A model generated the notes under the pieces. The model had not been told where the DNA came from. It ran no database searches and saw nothing but the letters and a program-made list of their open reading frames with translations. From assembly GCA_937988775.1 (NCBI GenBank), contig CALKHP010000019.1:1-64000 (forward strand): a DNA stretch of 64,000 nucleotides. The letters are read 5' to 3'. Shown piece after piece: positions 16,182 to 25,192 of the stretch. Numbering within the stretch: the first letter of the stretch is position 1; each line of letters starts with the position of its first letter. Origin of the DNA: an uncultured Alphaproteobacteria bacterium (GTDB lineage: Bacteria > Pseudomonadota > Alphaproteobacteria > Rhizobiales > Beijerinckiaceae). Both the position numbers and the translations under genes were made by a program.

Positions 16182-18236
16182 TCACGCGCTGCGCCGGTTC
16201 TGCTCCACCAGCGTGTCGGCCTGGCGCCCGAGCAGTTCCGCGAGCCGCTCCGGGCGATAGGTGAAGCTGCCGACACCGGCCGTGGCCGAGCGCAACTCGA
16301 CGACCAGATCGCCGATTTCGGCTTCCGGGATCAGCGCCTGCACCAGGCTCCAGCCCTCCCAGCCCGGCCGTGCGTCATAGCCGAGCATCTGGCCGCGCCG
16401 GCTGGTGGCGAGCGCGGTGACCTTGGCGAGCGCCTCATCGGGCGTGGCGATCTCGACCGCCAGGATCGGCTCGAGCAGCACGGGATGGGCTTGCGGCATC
16501 GCTTCCTGCATGGCAAGCCGCGCCGCCTGCTGGAAGGCCATGTCGGAGGAATCGACCGTGTGGTACGAGCCATCCGTCAGGCGCACCTCGATATCGACGA
16601 CCGGAAAGCCGAGCGGCCCCTCGCCGAGATAGGCGCGCACCCCTTCCTCGACCGAGGGGATGTAGTTGCGCGGCACCACGCCGCCGGTGATCTCGTCAAC
16701 GAAGCGAAAGCCCTCGCCGCGCGGCAGCGGCCGGATATGCAGCACCACGTCGCCGAACTGGCCATGCCCGCCCGATTGCTTGCGGTGGCGGCCGCGTGCC
16801 TGCGCCGCCCCGCGAATGGTCTCGCGATAGCCGCTATGCAGCGGGCTGGTCTCGAGCGCGATGCCGAAGCGCGAGGTCAGCCGCGCCTGCGCCAGCCGCA
16901 GATGCATCTCGCCCTGGCCGCGCAGGGATATCTCGCCGGTCTCGGGATCGGGCTCGATCACCAGCCCGGCATCCTCCTCGCGCAACTTGCCGAACGCGGC
17001 CGAAAGCCGCGCGTCGTCCTTGCGCTCGCGCGCCCGGATCGTCACGCCGAGCAGCGGCTGCGGCGGCGTTGCCGAGAGCAACTGTTCGGGCGCTTTGCGT
17101 GTCGAAAGCGTCTGCCCGGTCACCACGCTGTCGAGCCGGCCGAGCGCCACGGTCTCGCCGGCCTCGGCCGCGCCGCGCTTGGCGAGCATGCCGCCGAGCA
17201 TGCGCGACAGGCCCGACAGCTTCTCGACGCCGCCCGGCCCGGTGACGCTGTCGCCATCCGACAACCCGCCGCGCAGCAGCCTGGCGACCGAGAGCTTGCC
17301 GCCATGCGCGGTATGGATGGTGCGCATCACCTGGATCAGCGGCTCGCCCTCGGCCGCGATGCCGAGCCGCGCCTGCGTCTGCGCCAGCGCGGGCCCCTCG
17401 TGACGCAGCGCCTTCAGCAGGCGCGTCACGCCGTTGCCGTGCTGCGCCGCGCCGATCAGCACCGGCATGACGTTGCCGCCGCGCAGTTCCGACGCGAGAT
17501 CGCCGAACACGCGGTCGCGCGGCGGCTCCATCTCGTCGATCAGGTTCTCCATCAGCGCATCGTCGTAATCGGCGAGGCGCTCGAGCATCGAGAAACGCGC
17601 CTCCTTCTTCCGGAAGATCTCGATATCGGGCAGGTCGACGACCTCGCTCTGCGCGTGCTCGCGATAGATGAAGGCGCGCTCGAGCGCGAGATCGATGAAG
17701 CCTGTGGCGATGCCGTTCTTCCATAGCGGGATTTGCCTGAGCAGCAGCGGCGTGCGCGAGGCCGGCTGCAGCAGCTTCAGCGTCTCGCGCACCCGGCTCG
17801 TCGAAATGTCGATCTTGTTGAGGAACAGGAAGCGCGGCAGCGCCAGTTCTTCCAGCGCGTGCAGAATCACCTGCAGCGCCGGCACCTTGCGCGGATCGGC
17901 CTCGCACACGACCACGGCCGCATCGCAAAACGGCAGCACGGCCTGCATATCCTGCAACAGCTCGACCGAACCCGGACAATCGACGAAGGTCATGCTCTCG
18001 CCGAGATAATCGCAGGTGGCGATATTGGCCTCGACGCTCATGTGATGCGCGCGCGCCTCGGCGCTGGCATCGCCGACACTGGTGCCGTTATCGACCGCAC
18101 CGGGGCGCTGGATCGCGCCGGCCCGCGCCAATATACCTTCCAGCAGCGTCGTCTTGCCGGCCTGGAACGGGCCGACGATGGCGATGGTGCTGGGGCCGGC
18201 CTGCCGCCGGGACGTGGTGGCACTGGTATCGTTCAT
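16182..18236 (-). CDS. EF-G-like translation GTPase paralogue
   Basis: 684 residues from the ATG at 18236 (AGGAGG six bases upstream). It has elongation factor G architecture but a divergent GTPase core: G1 is GPFQAGKTT instead of the usual AHIDAGKTT, G3 is DCPGSVE, and G4 is NKID. The remaining EF-G domains II to V are represented (RLLRGGLSDGD; GGHGQFGDVV; the C-terminal RRGQMLGYDARPGWEG). It resembles the EF-G-like PRK12740 group, whose role is unclear and is separate from the main fusA product. It lies alone, between a convergent monooxygenase gene and divergent aqpZ. Confidence 0.88.
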   Translation of the reverse strand: MNDTSATTSRRQAGPSTIAIVGPFQAGKTTLLEGILARAGAIQRPGAVDNGTSVGDASAEARAHHMSVEANIATCDYLGESMTFVDCPGSVELLQDMQAVLPFCDAAVVVCEADPRKVPALQVILHALEELALPRFLFLNKIDISTSRVRETLKLLQPASRTPLLLRQIPLWKNGIATGFIDLALERAFIYREHAQSEVVDLPDIEIFRKKEARFSMLERLADYDDALMENLIDEMEPPRDRVFGDLASELRGGNVMPVLIGAAQHGNGVTRLLKALRHEGPALAQTQARLGIAAEGEPLIQVMRTIHTAHGGKLSVARLLRGGLSDGDSVTGPGGVEKLSGLSRMLGGMLAKRGAAEAGETVALGRLDSVVTGQTLSTRKAPEQLLSATPPQPLLGVTIRARERKDDARLSAAFGKLREEDAGLVIEPDPETGEISLRGQGEMHLRLAQARLTSRFGIALETSPLHSGYRETIRGAAQARGRHRKQSGGHGQFGDVVLHIRPLPRGEGFRFVDEITGGVVPRNYIPSVEEGVRAYLGEGPLGFPVVDIEVRLTDGSYHTVDSSDMAFQQAARLAMQEAMPQAHPVLLEPILAVEIATPDEALAKVTALATSRRGQMLGYDARPGWEGWSLVQALIPEAEIGDLVVELRSATAGVGSFTYRPERLAELLGRQADTLVEQNRRSA

Positions 18237-18531
18237 GCGCATCCTCCTGCCGCTCCGCCCAGGCGAAGCGTCGGCGGCCATGCCGGCGGACGCACGGCCC
18301 GGGGCCGCCTCTGCCCTCCTATGCTCTCAGTGATTGCCGTGCCCGGCAAGCCCAAACCGGCCGGCGGAAAACTGCCCGCGCCGATGCCGCCCGCGCTTGG
18401 CATTTGCCGGTCGAAATGCCCGGTTTCTGTGCACCAATGGCGCAGCGGGTTGCGAATCAACGCGTTTACGGCCTATCTGCATGTGTTGTTTAGCGTTTTT
18501 GCAGCAATACTTCTCCCATACGAGGATCGAC

Positions 18532-19227
18532 ATGATTGTTCGGAAAATGGCTGCCGAAGCTATCGGCACGTTCTGGCTGACCTTTGCCGGTTGTGGCGCG
18601 GCAGTGCTTGCCGCCGGCGTGCCCAACGTCGGCATCGGCTGGATCGGAGTGTCGCTCGCTTTCGGCCTCACCGTCCTCACCATGGCCTATGCCATCGGCC
18701 ATATCTCGGGCTGCCATCTCAACCCGGCCGTCACCATCGGCCTTGCCGTCGGCGGGCGCCACCCTGCCGGCGAAGTCGTGCCCTATATCGTGGCGCAGGT
18801 CGTCGGCGGCATTCTCGGCGTCGGCGTGCTCTACCTCATCGCCAGCGGCAAGGCGGGCTTCGATCTCGCCGGCGGCTTCGCCTCGAACGGCTATGGCGAG
18901 CATTCGCCGCAGCAATACGGCATGGCCGCCGGCTTCATCGCCGAACTGGTGCTGACGCTGTTCTTCGTGTTCGTGATCATGGGCGCGACGTCGAGCAAGG
19001 TCCCGGCAGCCTTTGCCCCGATCGCCATCGGCCTCGCGCTGGCATTGACCAACTTCGTCGGCATTCCGGTCACCAATGCCTCGATCAACCCGGCGCGCAG
19101 CATCGGTCCGGCGGTGTTCGTCGGCGGCTGGGCGATGGCGCAGCTCTGGCTGTTCATCATCGCCCCGACGCTCGGCGGCGTCATCGGCGGCCTGCTCTAT
19201 CGCTGGCTCGATCCCGACCGGGCCTGA
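18532..19227 (+). CDS. aqpZ: Aquaporin Z
   Basis: 231 residues from the ATG at 18532, preceded by GAGGA. It is a six-helix inner-membrane water channel of the MIP family. Both pore loops are intact: HLNPAVTIG near residue 63 and ASINPARSIGPA near 185. A histidine in SGCHLNPAV and arginine after the second NPA (NPAR) fit an orthodox aquaporin rather than a glycerol facilitator. The 295-bp upstream gap separates it from the divergent EF-G-like gene and holds no other gene I can support. Confidence 0.95.
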   Translation: MIVRKMAAEAIGTFWLTFAGCGAAVLAAGVPNVGIGWIGVSLAFGLTVLTMAYAIGHISGCHLNPAVTIGLAVGGRHPAGEVVPYIVAQVVGGILGVGVLYLIASGKAGFDLAGGFASNGYGEHSPQQYGMAAGFIAELVLTLFFVFVIMGATSSKVPAAFAPIAIGLALALTNFVGIPVTNASINPARSIGPAVFVGGWAMAQLWLFIIAPTLGGVIGGLLYRWLDPDRA

Positions 19228-19344
19228 GCCCGTCCCGCAGGCAAATCGCGCCGCCCGCGTCCTTTTCGAGGAAGCGGGCGGCCATCGGCCGAGGCCGCCG
19301 GCGAGACGGCCCGGCCTTCCTCCACGGTCGCGTTCGGTTAACCA

Positions 19345-20940
19345 TTGATGGTCAATGATGCGCCTTTCCCTCACGGCGCTGCACGAAGCCCGGGGCGTAT
19401 AGCGACAGGCGGACACGGCGGCATGGGCGCCACGGCACACCGGGATGAGCCTTTCACCGCACCGCCACAGATGCGGCGCGAAAAGAGCGCGCCCCTTGCG
19501 GAACATGCCGCACGCAGCAAACCGGACCCGCTCATGCTGGACCGCTTCCAGCGCCTCGCCGCGAGCCTGGCGGGCGGCGAAGCGGCCACCGGCCCGTTAC
19601 GCCGGCAGGCCCTCGACGATCTCGACGCCGTTGTCGGCGCCTATGCCGAGGCGCGCGCCGCGCTCGGCCAGTTCGACCACAATACGCTGCTGCCCAACCG
19701 CCATCGCTTCCTGCTCGACACCGCCCGGCAGGCGGGCGAGCGCGGCGAACCGACCGTCCTGCTGGTCACGCTGGCGGAAGCGCCGCGCTACAACGAGATG
19801 CTGCGCGCGCTCGGCCACGCCTTCGCCGACGATTTCGTGCGCGCCGCCGCCGCGATCGTGCGCGACATCGCGCCGGCCGATTGCGAACTCTATCACGTCA
19901 GCCTGCTCAGCCTGTGTTTCGTCCTCGATGGCCACACCTGCGACACGGCGCTGATGGCCGCGACCATGGCGCGCGCCTTCACGCGCCCCGTGCAATGCCG
20001 GGGCGTGCCGGTGGTGACCAATGTCGGCGTCGGCCTCGCAGCGCTGGCCCCTGGTCGGGAGGGCACCGGCGAAGTGCTGCGCGCAGCACTCGCCGCCGCG
20101 CAGGACAGCCGCGGCCTCTCGAGCGGCTGGTCGCGCTACGATCGGGCGAGCGACGAAGCCCAGAGGCGCGCCTTCACCCTGCTGCACGGCATCCCGGACG
20201 CGATCGCCAGTCCCGACCAGCTCTCGCTGCACTTCCAGCCGCGCGTCTCGCTCCGCTCGGGCCGCAGTTCCAGTGTCGAGGCGTTGCTGCGCTGGCGCCA
20301 TCCGACGCTCGGGCCGGTCGCACCGGGCGAATTCATCCCGCTCGTCGAAACCACGGCGCTGATCAGCGACGTCACGGCATGGGTCCTCGAGCATGGCTTA
20401 AGCCAGTTGGCCGCGTGGACGCGCCAAGGCGTCTCGCCCGTGCTGGCTCTGAACATCTCGCCCAACAACCTGCGCGAGCGCGGCTTCGTCGAGAGCCTGC
20501 GCGATGCCACCGACCGGCACCGCATCGACCCGGCCAGGATCGAGCTGGAATTCACCGAGAACGCGCTGACCACGGCCGAGCCGCAGGTGCGCACCGCCAT
20601 CGCCGAAATCCGCGCACTCGGCATGACGATCGCCATCGACGATTTCGGCACCGGCTACAGCAACATGAATTATCTCACCCGGCTGCCGGTGCAGATCCTC
20701 AAGATCGACCAGTCCTTCACGCGCACGCTGTGGCAGCAGCCGCGCCAGCAGCTTCTGGTGCGCGGCATCACCGAGATGGCGCATGCCCTCGGCCTCAAGG
20801 TCGTCGCGGAAGGCATCGAGACGCAGGAAGTCCACGACCTGCTCGCCGACTGGGGCTGCGACGAGGGCCAGGGCTACCTGATCTCGCGACCATTGCCGCC
20901 GGCCGAATTCGCCGGCTGGTACGCTCAGAACAACGCCTGA
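19345..20940 (+). CDS. EAL-domain cyclic-di-GMP phosphodiesterase with degenerate GGDEF domain
   Basis: 531 residues. The first ~70 residues are low-complexity, so a later start is possible. Residues ~95-270 resemble a GGDEF fold (LLPNRHRFLLD) but lack the GG[D/E]EF active site, so it cannot make c-di-GMP. The EAL domain (about 285-525) is intact: EAL at 312-314, ALNISPNNL, EFTEN, DDFGTGYS from 432, KIDQSF, E489 in VAEGIE, and GQGYLISRPLP. It should hydrolyse c-di-GMP in the cytoplasm. No transmembrane or sensor domain is seen. Monocistronic; it converges with the aminotransferase gene. Confidence 0.9.
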   Translation: MMVNDAPFPHGAARSPGRIATGGHGGMGATAHRDEPFTAPPQMRREKSAPLAEHAARSKPDPLMLDRFQRLAASLAGGEAATGPLRRQALDDLDAVVGAYAEARAALGQFDHNTLLPNRHRFLLDTARQAGERGEPTVLLVTLAEAPRYNEMLRALGHAFADDFVRAAAAIVRDIAPADCELYHVSLLSLCFVLDGHTCDTALMAATMARAFTRPVQCRGVPVVTNVGVGLAALAPGREGTGEVLRAALAAAQDSRGLSSGWSRYDRASDEAQRRAFTLLHGIPDAIASPDQLSLHFQPRVSLRSGRSSSVEALLRWRHPTLGPVAPGEFIPLVETTALISDVTAWVLEHGLSQLAAWTRQGVSPVLALNISPNNLRERGFVESLRDATDRHRIDPARIELEFTENALTTAEPQVRTAIAEIRALGMTIAIDDFGTGYSNMNYLTRLPVQILKIDQSFTRTLWQQPRQQLLVRGITEMAHALGLKVVAEGIETQEVHDLLADWGCDEGQGYLISRPLPPAEFAGWYAQNNA

Positions 20941-20980
20941 AGCAGCGCAGGCCCGAAACGGTTCAGGCCGTCTCCCTCTG

Positions 20981-21009
20981 CCTCATCCTGAGCTTGTCGA
21001 AGGATGAGG
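20981..21009. repeat. Family A palindrome (single arm)
   Basis: CCTCATCCT-GAGCTTGTCGA-AGGATGAGG, a hairpin with 9-bp perfect arms. It lies between the converging EAL and aminotransferase genes. Related copies, as inverted pairs, are at 25008, 35021 and 35763. Confidence 0.8.
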
Positions 21010-21061
21010 CAAAGCACCGCAACGTGGGGCCGCTCGTTGCCGGGCGGCCCCAAGGCTTGCA

Positions 21062-22264
21062 TCAGCGCAGGTTGGCGCAGAAGCGCTGGATTCGATTGCA
21101 GGCGTCTTCCAGCAGCGCATTCGAGGTCGCGTAGGAAATCCGGAAATTCGGCCCGAGCCCGAACGAACTGCCATGCACGGCGGCGACGCCCTCGGTCTCG
21201 AGCAGTTCGAGCACGAAATCCTCGTCCGTCGCCAGCGCCTTGCCGGATGGCGCCGTCTTGCCGATCAACTCGGCCATTGAAGGGTAGACGTAGAACGCGC
21301 CTTCCGGCATCGGGCAATTCAGCCCCTTGGCCTGGTTGAGCATCGACACCACGAGGTCGCGCCGCTCCTCGAACGCCTTGCGGAATACCGGCAGATGCGC
21401 CTGCGTGCCGCTCAGCGCCTCGACCGCCGCCCATTGCGAGATCGACGAGGTGCCCGACGTCTGGTGGCCCTGCACCATGTCCATGGCGTTCATCAGCTTC
21501 TGCGGCCCGGCCGCATAGCCGATGCGCCAGCCGGTCATGGCATAGGCCTTGGAGACGCCGTTCATGGTCAGCGTGCGGTCATACAGGTTCGGCTCGACCT
21601 CGGCCGGCGTGCAGAACTTGAAGTCGCCATAGACGAGATGCTCGTACATGTCGTCGGTCAGGATCCAGACATGCTTGTGCTTGAGCAGCACGTCGGTGAT
21701 CGCCTTCATCTCGTCCCAGGTATAGGCGGCCCCGGTCGGGTTCGACGGCGAGTTGAGGATGATCCACTTGGTTTTCGGCGTGATGGCGCGCTCGAGCGCT
21801 TCCGGCTGCAGCTTGAAATCATGCTCGATCGGGCAATCGACCGGCACCGGCGTGCCGCCGCACAGCAGCACCATCTCGGGGTAGCTGACCCAGAACGGCG
21901 CCGGGATGATGACCTCGTCGCCGGGATTGAGCGTCGACAGCAGCGCCACGAAGATGACGTGCTTGCCGCCGGTCGAGACGATGGTCTGCGACGGCTTGTA
22001 GTCGAGATTGTTCTCGCGCTTCAGCTTGCCGACGATCGCCTCGCGCAGTTCGGAGATGCCGGAGACCGGGGTATACTTGGTCTTGCCGGCCTTGATTGCC
22101 GCATAGGCGGCCTGCTTGATATTGTCGGGCGTATCGAAATCCGGCTCGCCCACCGAGAGCGAAATGATGTCACGCCCTTGCGCCTTCAGGTCGCGGGCTT
22201 TCTGCGTCAGCGCCGTGGTGGCGGACGGCTTGATGCGGGTCAGTGCGTCGGCGAGGAAAGCCAT
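21062..22264 (-). CDS. aatA: Aspartate aminotransferase, class I PLP
   Basis: 400 residues, the length of the class I (I-gamma) bacterial aspartate aminotransferase. It exchanges amino groups between aspartate and 2-oxoglutarate, giving oxaloacetate and glutamate. Marks are LSVGEPDFDTP near 36, STGGKHVIF, LNSPSNPTGAAY near 171, and the PLP-lysine segment NGVSKAYAMTGWRIGYA near 234. A conserved C-terminal arginine region NFRISYA is present. It is monocistronic and convergent with the EAL gene. Strict specificity (aspartate or prephenate) cannot be fixed from sequence. Confidence 0.92.
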   Translation of the reverse strand: MAFLADALTRIKPSATTALTQKARDLKAQGRDIISLSVGEPDFDTPDNIKQAAYAAIKAGKTKYTPVSGISELREAIVGKLKRENNLDYKPSQTIVSTGGKHVIFVALLSTLNPGDEVIIPAPFWVSYPEMVLLCGGTPVPVDCPIEHDFKLQPEALERAITPKTKWIILNSPSNPTGAAYTWDEMKAITDVLLKHKHVWILTDDMYEHLVYGDFKFCTPAEVEPNLYDRTLTMNGVSKAYAMTGWRIGYAAGPQKLMNAMDMVQGHQTSGTSSISQWAAVEALSGTQAHLPVFRKAFEERRDLVVSMLNQAKGLNCPMPEGAFYVYPSMAELIGKTAPSGKALATDEDFVLELLETEGVAAVHGSSFGLGPNFRISYATSNALLEDACNRIQRFCANLR

Positions 22265-22376
22265 GGGCGAATCTCCGAGAATGGGGCATAGACGGGGTCC
22301 GGTATCCCTCTTGCCAGACCGCGCGTTGTTTTAGAGGGATGGCATCTTGCCGCAAGTGAAAAGGGCAGATGGAACC

Positions 22377-23366
22377 ATGCCATCCAAGCTGATGATTGGC
22401 CGCCGCACCGTGCTGGGCGCGGCGCTATGCGCCGCAGGCGCGCCGGCGCTGGCGCAGGACGTCGCGCCGCGCAACGCCTACCCGACCGGGCCGATCGGCG
22501 TGGCGCTGCCGGTCGGGCAAGGCGAAACGCTCGATGCCTTCATGCGCGCCCTGCTCGGCGAGATGGCGCGCACGCTTGGCTGGCGTTTCAATCTCACCGA
22601 TAACCGGGATGTCGCAGCGGTCGTCCTTGCCGCCGGCAAGGCCGAGCCCGACGGCTACCACCTGCTGATCGGCACGCAGGCCGCGCTGGCGATCGCGCCG
22701 GACCTGCCGCCATTGCCGGAGGAACCGCCGCCGGCCTTCGAGCCGATCGTCGGGCTGTGCGACGTGCCGCTGGTCTTCGCCGTCAGCCGCAACCTGCCGG
22801 CGCAGGGCCTGCGCGACCTGATCGAACTGACGCAAGGCCAGCCCGAGCGCTACCGCTACGGCTCGATCGGCATCGGCAGCACCGGCCATCTGGCGGCGGA
22901 ACTGTTCAAGCAACAAACCCGCACCGTCGCCAGCCACGCGGTATTTGCCACCTCCGCGCAACTGGTGCAGGCGCTCGTCGACGGCCGCGTCGATTTCGCC
23001 ATCCTGCCGATCGCGCCGATCTGGCAAGGCTACCGCAGCGGCCAGTTGAAAGTGCTCGCCGTGATGGGCGCGACGCATGACAAGGCGCTGCCCGGCGTGC
23101 GCACCCTGCGCGAGGCCGGCATTGCCGGCATCGAGATCGCCGGCTGGTTCGGCTGCTTCGCCCCGGCCGGCATCGCGGTTCCAACCGCGAACCTGCTCGC
23201 CGATGCCTTCGCGGCCGCGCTGCGCACCGAAAACGGCCGCCGGCTCTGCGAGCGCTACGGCTTCACCGCCAATCTGCGCGACCCAACCACCTGCCGCGCC
23301 CTGATCGCGGCCGACCGCGCCCTGTTCGCCGAGGTGATCCGGCGCGGGCGCCTCAGGCGCGTCTGA
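22377..23366 (+). CDS. Bug/TctC-family periplasmic solute-binding protein
   Basis: 329 residues from the ATG at 22377 (a TTG at 22347 and an ATG at 22392 are alternatives). An arginine-pair export signal (GRRTVLGAALCAAGAPALAQ) suggests Tat or Sec export to the periplasm. The Bug fold of tripartite tricarboxylate transporters is recognisable: YPTGPIGVALPVGQGETLD, then RYGSIGIGSTGHLAAELF near 165, and GWFGCFAPAGIAVP near 258. Ligands are usually organic acids. No TctA or TctB membrane genes are nearby, so it is an orphan binding protein. That is common in this family. Confidence 0.85.
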   Translation: MPSKLMIGRRTVLGAALCAAGAPALAQDVAPRNAYPTGPIGVALPVGQGETLDAFMRALLGEMARTLGWRFNLTDNRDVAAVVLAAGKAEPDGYHLLIGTQAALAIAPDLPPLPEEPPPAFEPIVGLCDVPLVFAVSRNLPAQGLRDLIELTQGQPERYRYGSIGIGSTGHLAAELFKQQTRTVASHAVFATSAQLVQALVDGRVDFAILPIAPIWQGYRSGQLKVLAVMGATHDKALPGVRTLREAGIAGIEIAGWFGCFAPAGIAVPTANLLADAFAAALRTENGRRLCERYGFTANLRDPTTCRALIAADRALFAEVIRRGRLRRV

Positions 23367-23582
23367 GGCGATACAGACAATTTTAACGATGCCGGCATTC
23401 GCTGGTCCTCGCCACAATCATGCTGCATTTCGACCCGGTTTGCGCCATCGGCGCCACCGAGCTTCGCCGTCGTTCCCGGACGATTTCATGCTGCGCCTTA
23501 ACGGATTTTTACCCCTGCCGGCGCAGAAACGTCCTGGTGCCCCCGCGCACAGCAAGCCGGCTGCCGGGTCCCAATATCTGGC

Positions 23583-23837
23583 ATGATGACGATGACGGAG
23601 CGAAAGACGGAGATGGCGGAAAGCAGCACGATCGGCGAGTTCATCGAAACCCGCGCCGCCCGCCATGCGTCGGACAATCTCGAGCAACTCAACGAGACCG
23701 CCCGCCGCCATCTGCACTGGTCGGATGTCTTCATCATCTGCGTGGCGCTGGCGGCGCTGATTGGCCTGTCGCTGCATGTCGGGCCGGCCCCCGCCCGGCA
23801 GGATGCAGCGCCCGTCAAGGTGAGCCTGTACGGCTGA
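23583..23837 (+). CDS. Small single-pass membrane protein, unknown function
   Basis: Up to 84 residues. A charged N-terminal half (ERKTEMAESS, then ETRAARHASDNLEQLNETA) precedes one hydrophobic segment VFIICVALAALIGLSLHVG near 49-67 and a short tail. The orientation is probably N-in. Several ATGs (23583, 23586, 23592, 23613) are possible starts and none has a clear ribosome site. I do not recognise a family. The codon use resembles a real gene, with a confined GC3 pattern. A RIME-like element follows the stop by 11 nt. Confidence 0.5.
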   Translation: MMTMTERKTEMAESSTIGEFIETRAARHASDNLEQLNETARRHLHWSDVFIICVALAALIGLSLHVGPAPARQDAAPVKVSLYG

Positions 23838-23848
23838 GCGGGTTATTT

Positions 23849-23952
23849 CCCTTCTCCCGCTTGCGGGAGAAGGTCCCGGCAGGGGGATGAGGGCAAGCTC
23901 GGGCCCCCTCATCCGGCACTGCGTGCCACCTTCTCCCGCAAGCGGGAGAAGG
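23849..23952. repeat. RIME-like double-palindrome element
   Basis: Two near-identical hairpins, CCTTCTCCCGC-TTGCGGGAGAAGG at 23849-23873 and CCTTCTCCCGC-AAGCGGGAGAAGG at 23929-23952, flank an internal GGATGAGGG / CCCTCATCC inverted pair (about 23886 and 23906). About 104 bp, close to the size of rhizobial RIME elements. It lies between two converging genes. Confidence 0.8.
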
Positions 23953-23965
23953 ATTTAGCGCACCC

Positions 23966-24916
23966 CTATTTCGCAAAATCCCAGAAACGCATGTCGGGCG
24001 CCGAGGTGTTGTGCACCGAAGGCACGGCCCGGTCGAAACGCAGGTCGACCGCTTCCGCCTTGTCGAAACTCGCGATACCGCCGCCATGCAGGCGCGGATC
24101 GCCCTTCTCCTGCCAGACCACGCGGGCGGTATCGGCATTGGTTTCGCTCACGAACATCGAGCGCAAGGCCGCGAATGGCAGGGCGGGATCGGCGCCCTTG
24201 CGATCGAGCGTGACGGTCAGCGGCAATTCGGCGGTGCTCGGCTCGCCGAAATGCAGCGTCGCCGAACCGCCCGCCTTGAAGGTGAGCTTGAACAGGCGCT
24301 GGCGCGGCTTGATCTCGACGCTGGCGACATCGGCGACCGGACGCTCGCGCTCCTCGATCGGCCCGATCAGGAACGACGAGCCGTAGACGTTCTCGCGATA
24401 GCCCGGAAGCGTGCGCGGCCGCGCGCGCCAGTAGCCATCCGGCGGATAAAGCACCAGGAACTCGAACGGCTTGACACCGGCCCGCTTGGTGAAGACCTGG
24501 ATCAGGTGCAGCCCTTCGGTGACCTTGCCGCCGACGCTGGTCGGGATCACCGCCTGGCGCCAGAAGCGCGCATAGGTGAACCCCTTGATGAGGAGCTTCG
24601 CATCCTCGAACAGCACGACCTGTTTCGGCGTGAAGCGGAAATCCTTCTTGTCGGTGATCGCGCAATTGGTGAAATTGGCGCTGGTGATGTCGACCGTGCC
24701 CGGCCGCATATAGGCCGGTTGCAGCGCGGCGACCTTGAAGCGCGTCACCTCGCGCGAGAACAGCTTGACGTAGACATTGTCCTCTTCGGCGCATTGCGTC
24801 GGCTTGGTGGCATTCTCGGCCCTGACCGCGAGCGGTGCGGCCTGCACCACCGCCGGCATGGCGAGAATGATCACGGCGAGGGCGAGGGCAAGGCCGGTGG
24901 CGCTTGGCCGAATCAT
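23966..24916 (-). CDS. Exported protein, unknown function
   Basis: 316 residues from the ATG at 24916 (GGAGAAG upstream). A clear Sec signal peptide (hydrophobic ALALAVIILAMPAVVQA, cleaved near VQAAP) sends it to the periplasm. The mature part is soluble, rich in beta-prone segments, with only two cysteines (CAEEDN and NFTNCAITD) that could form a disulfide. YPPDGYWRARPRTLPGYREN and FLIGPIEERE look like conserved-family blocks, but I do not recognise a named domain. It is divergent from the ABC exporter gene and convergent with the small membrane protein gene. Confidence 0.7.
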   Translation of the reverse strand: MIRPSATGLALALAVIILAMPAVVQAAPLAVRAENATKPTQCAEEDNVYVKLFSREVTRFKVAALQPAYMRPGTVDITSANFTNCAITDKKDFRFTPKQVVLFEDAKLLIKGFTYARFWRQAVIPTSVGGKVTEGLHLIQVFTKRAGVKPFEFLVLYPPDGYWRARPRTLPGYRENVYGSSFLIGPIEERERPVADVASVEIKPRQRLFKLTFKAGGSATLHFGEPSTAELPLTVTLDRKGADPALPFAALRSMFVSETNADTARVVWQEKGDPRLHGGGIASFDKAEAVDLRFDRAVPSVHNTSAPDMRFWDFAK

Positions 24917-25007
24917 GGCTTCTCCGATATGGCTGGACGCAACTTTTACCGGCCATGCGGCCAATGTCGATGACCGCAAGCCACCTCATGCCTCGCGGCT
25001 GGCTCCA

Positions 25008-25081
25008 CCTCATCCTGAGCTTGTCGAAGAATGATCCAGACCAGCGCCTTCTGGAGCATGTTCGACAAGCTCAACATGAGG
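25008..25081. repeat. Family A paired palindromic element
   Basis: CCTCATCCTGAGCTTGTCGA at 25008-25027 faces TTCGACAAGCTCAACATGAG at 25061-25080. The centre contains GCGCCTTCTGGAGCATG, a variant of the centre at 35021-35096 (GGCGCCCTCTGGAACATG). About 74 bp. Confidence 0.8.
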
Positions 25082-25192
25082 CGGGATGGTTTCCGCGCGG
25101 GGCCTTTGCCCGCCGCGCCGAGATTTAGCCATGCTGCGCCGCTATGCGGACGCGATGTTTCCGATCAAGTCCTCCAGACCAGGCCCGCGCCG

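Noticed and set aside
25131..25192. ATG at 25131 as the ABC exporter start
   Set aside because: It is in a different reading frame from the exporter and would need a frameshift; the TTG at 25193 or upstream in-frame ATGs avoid that.
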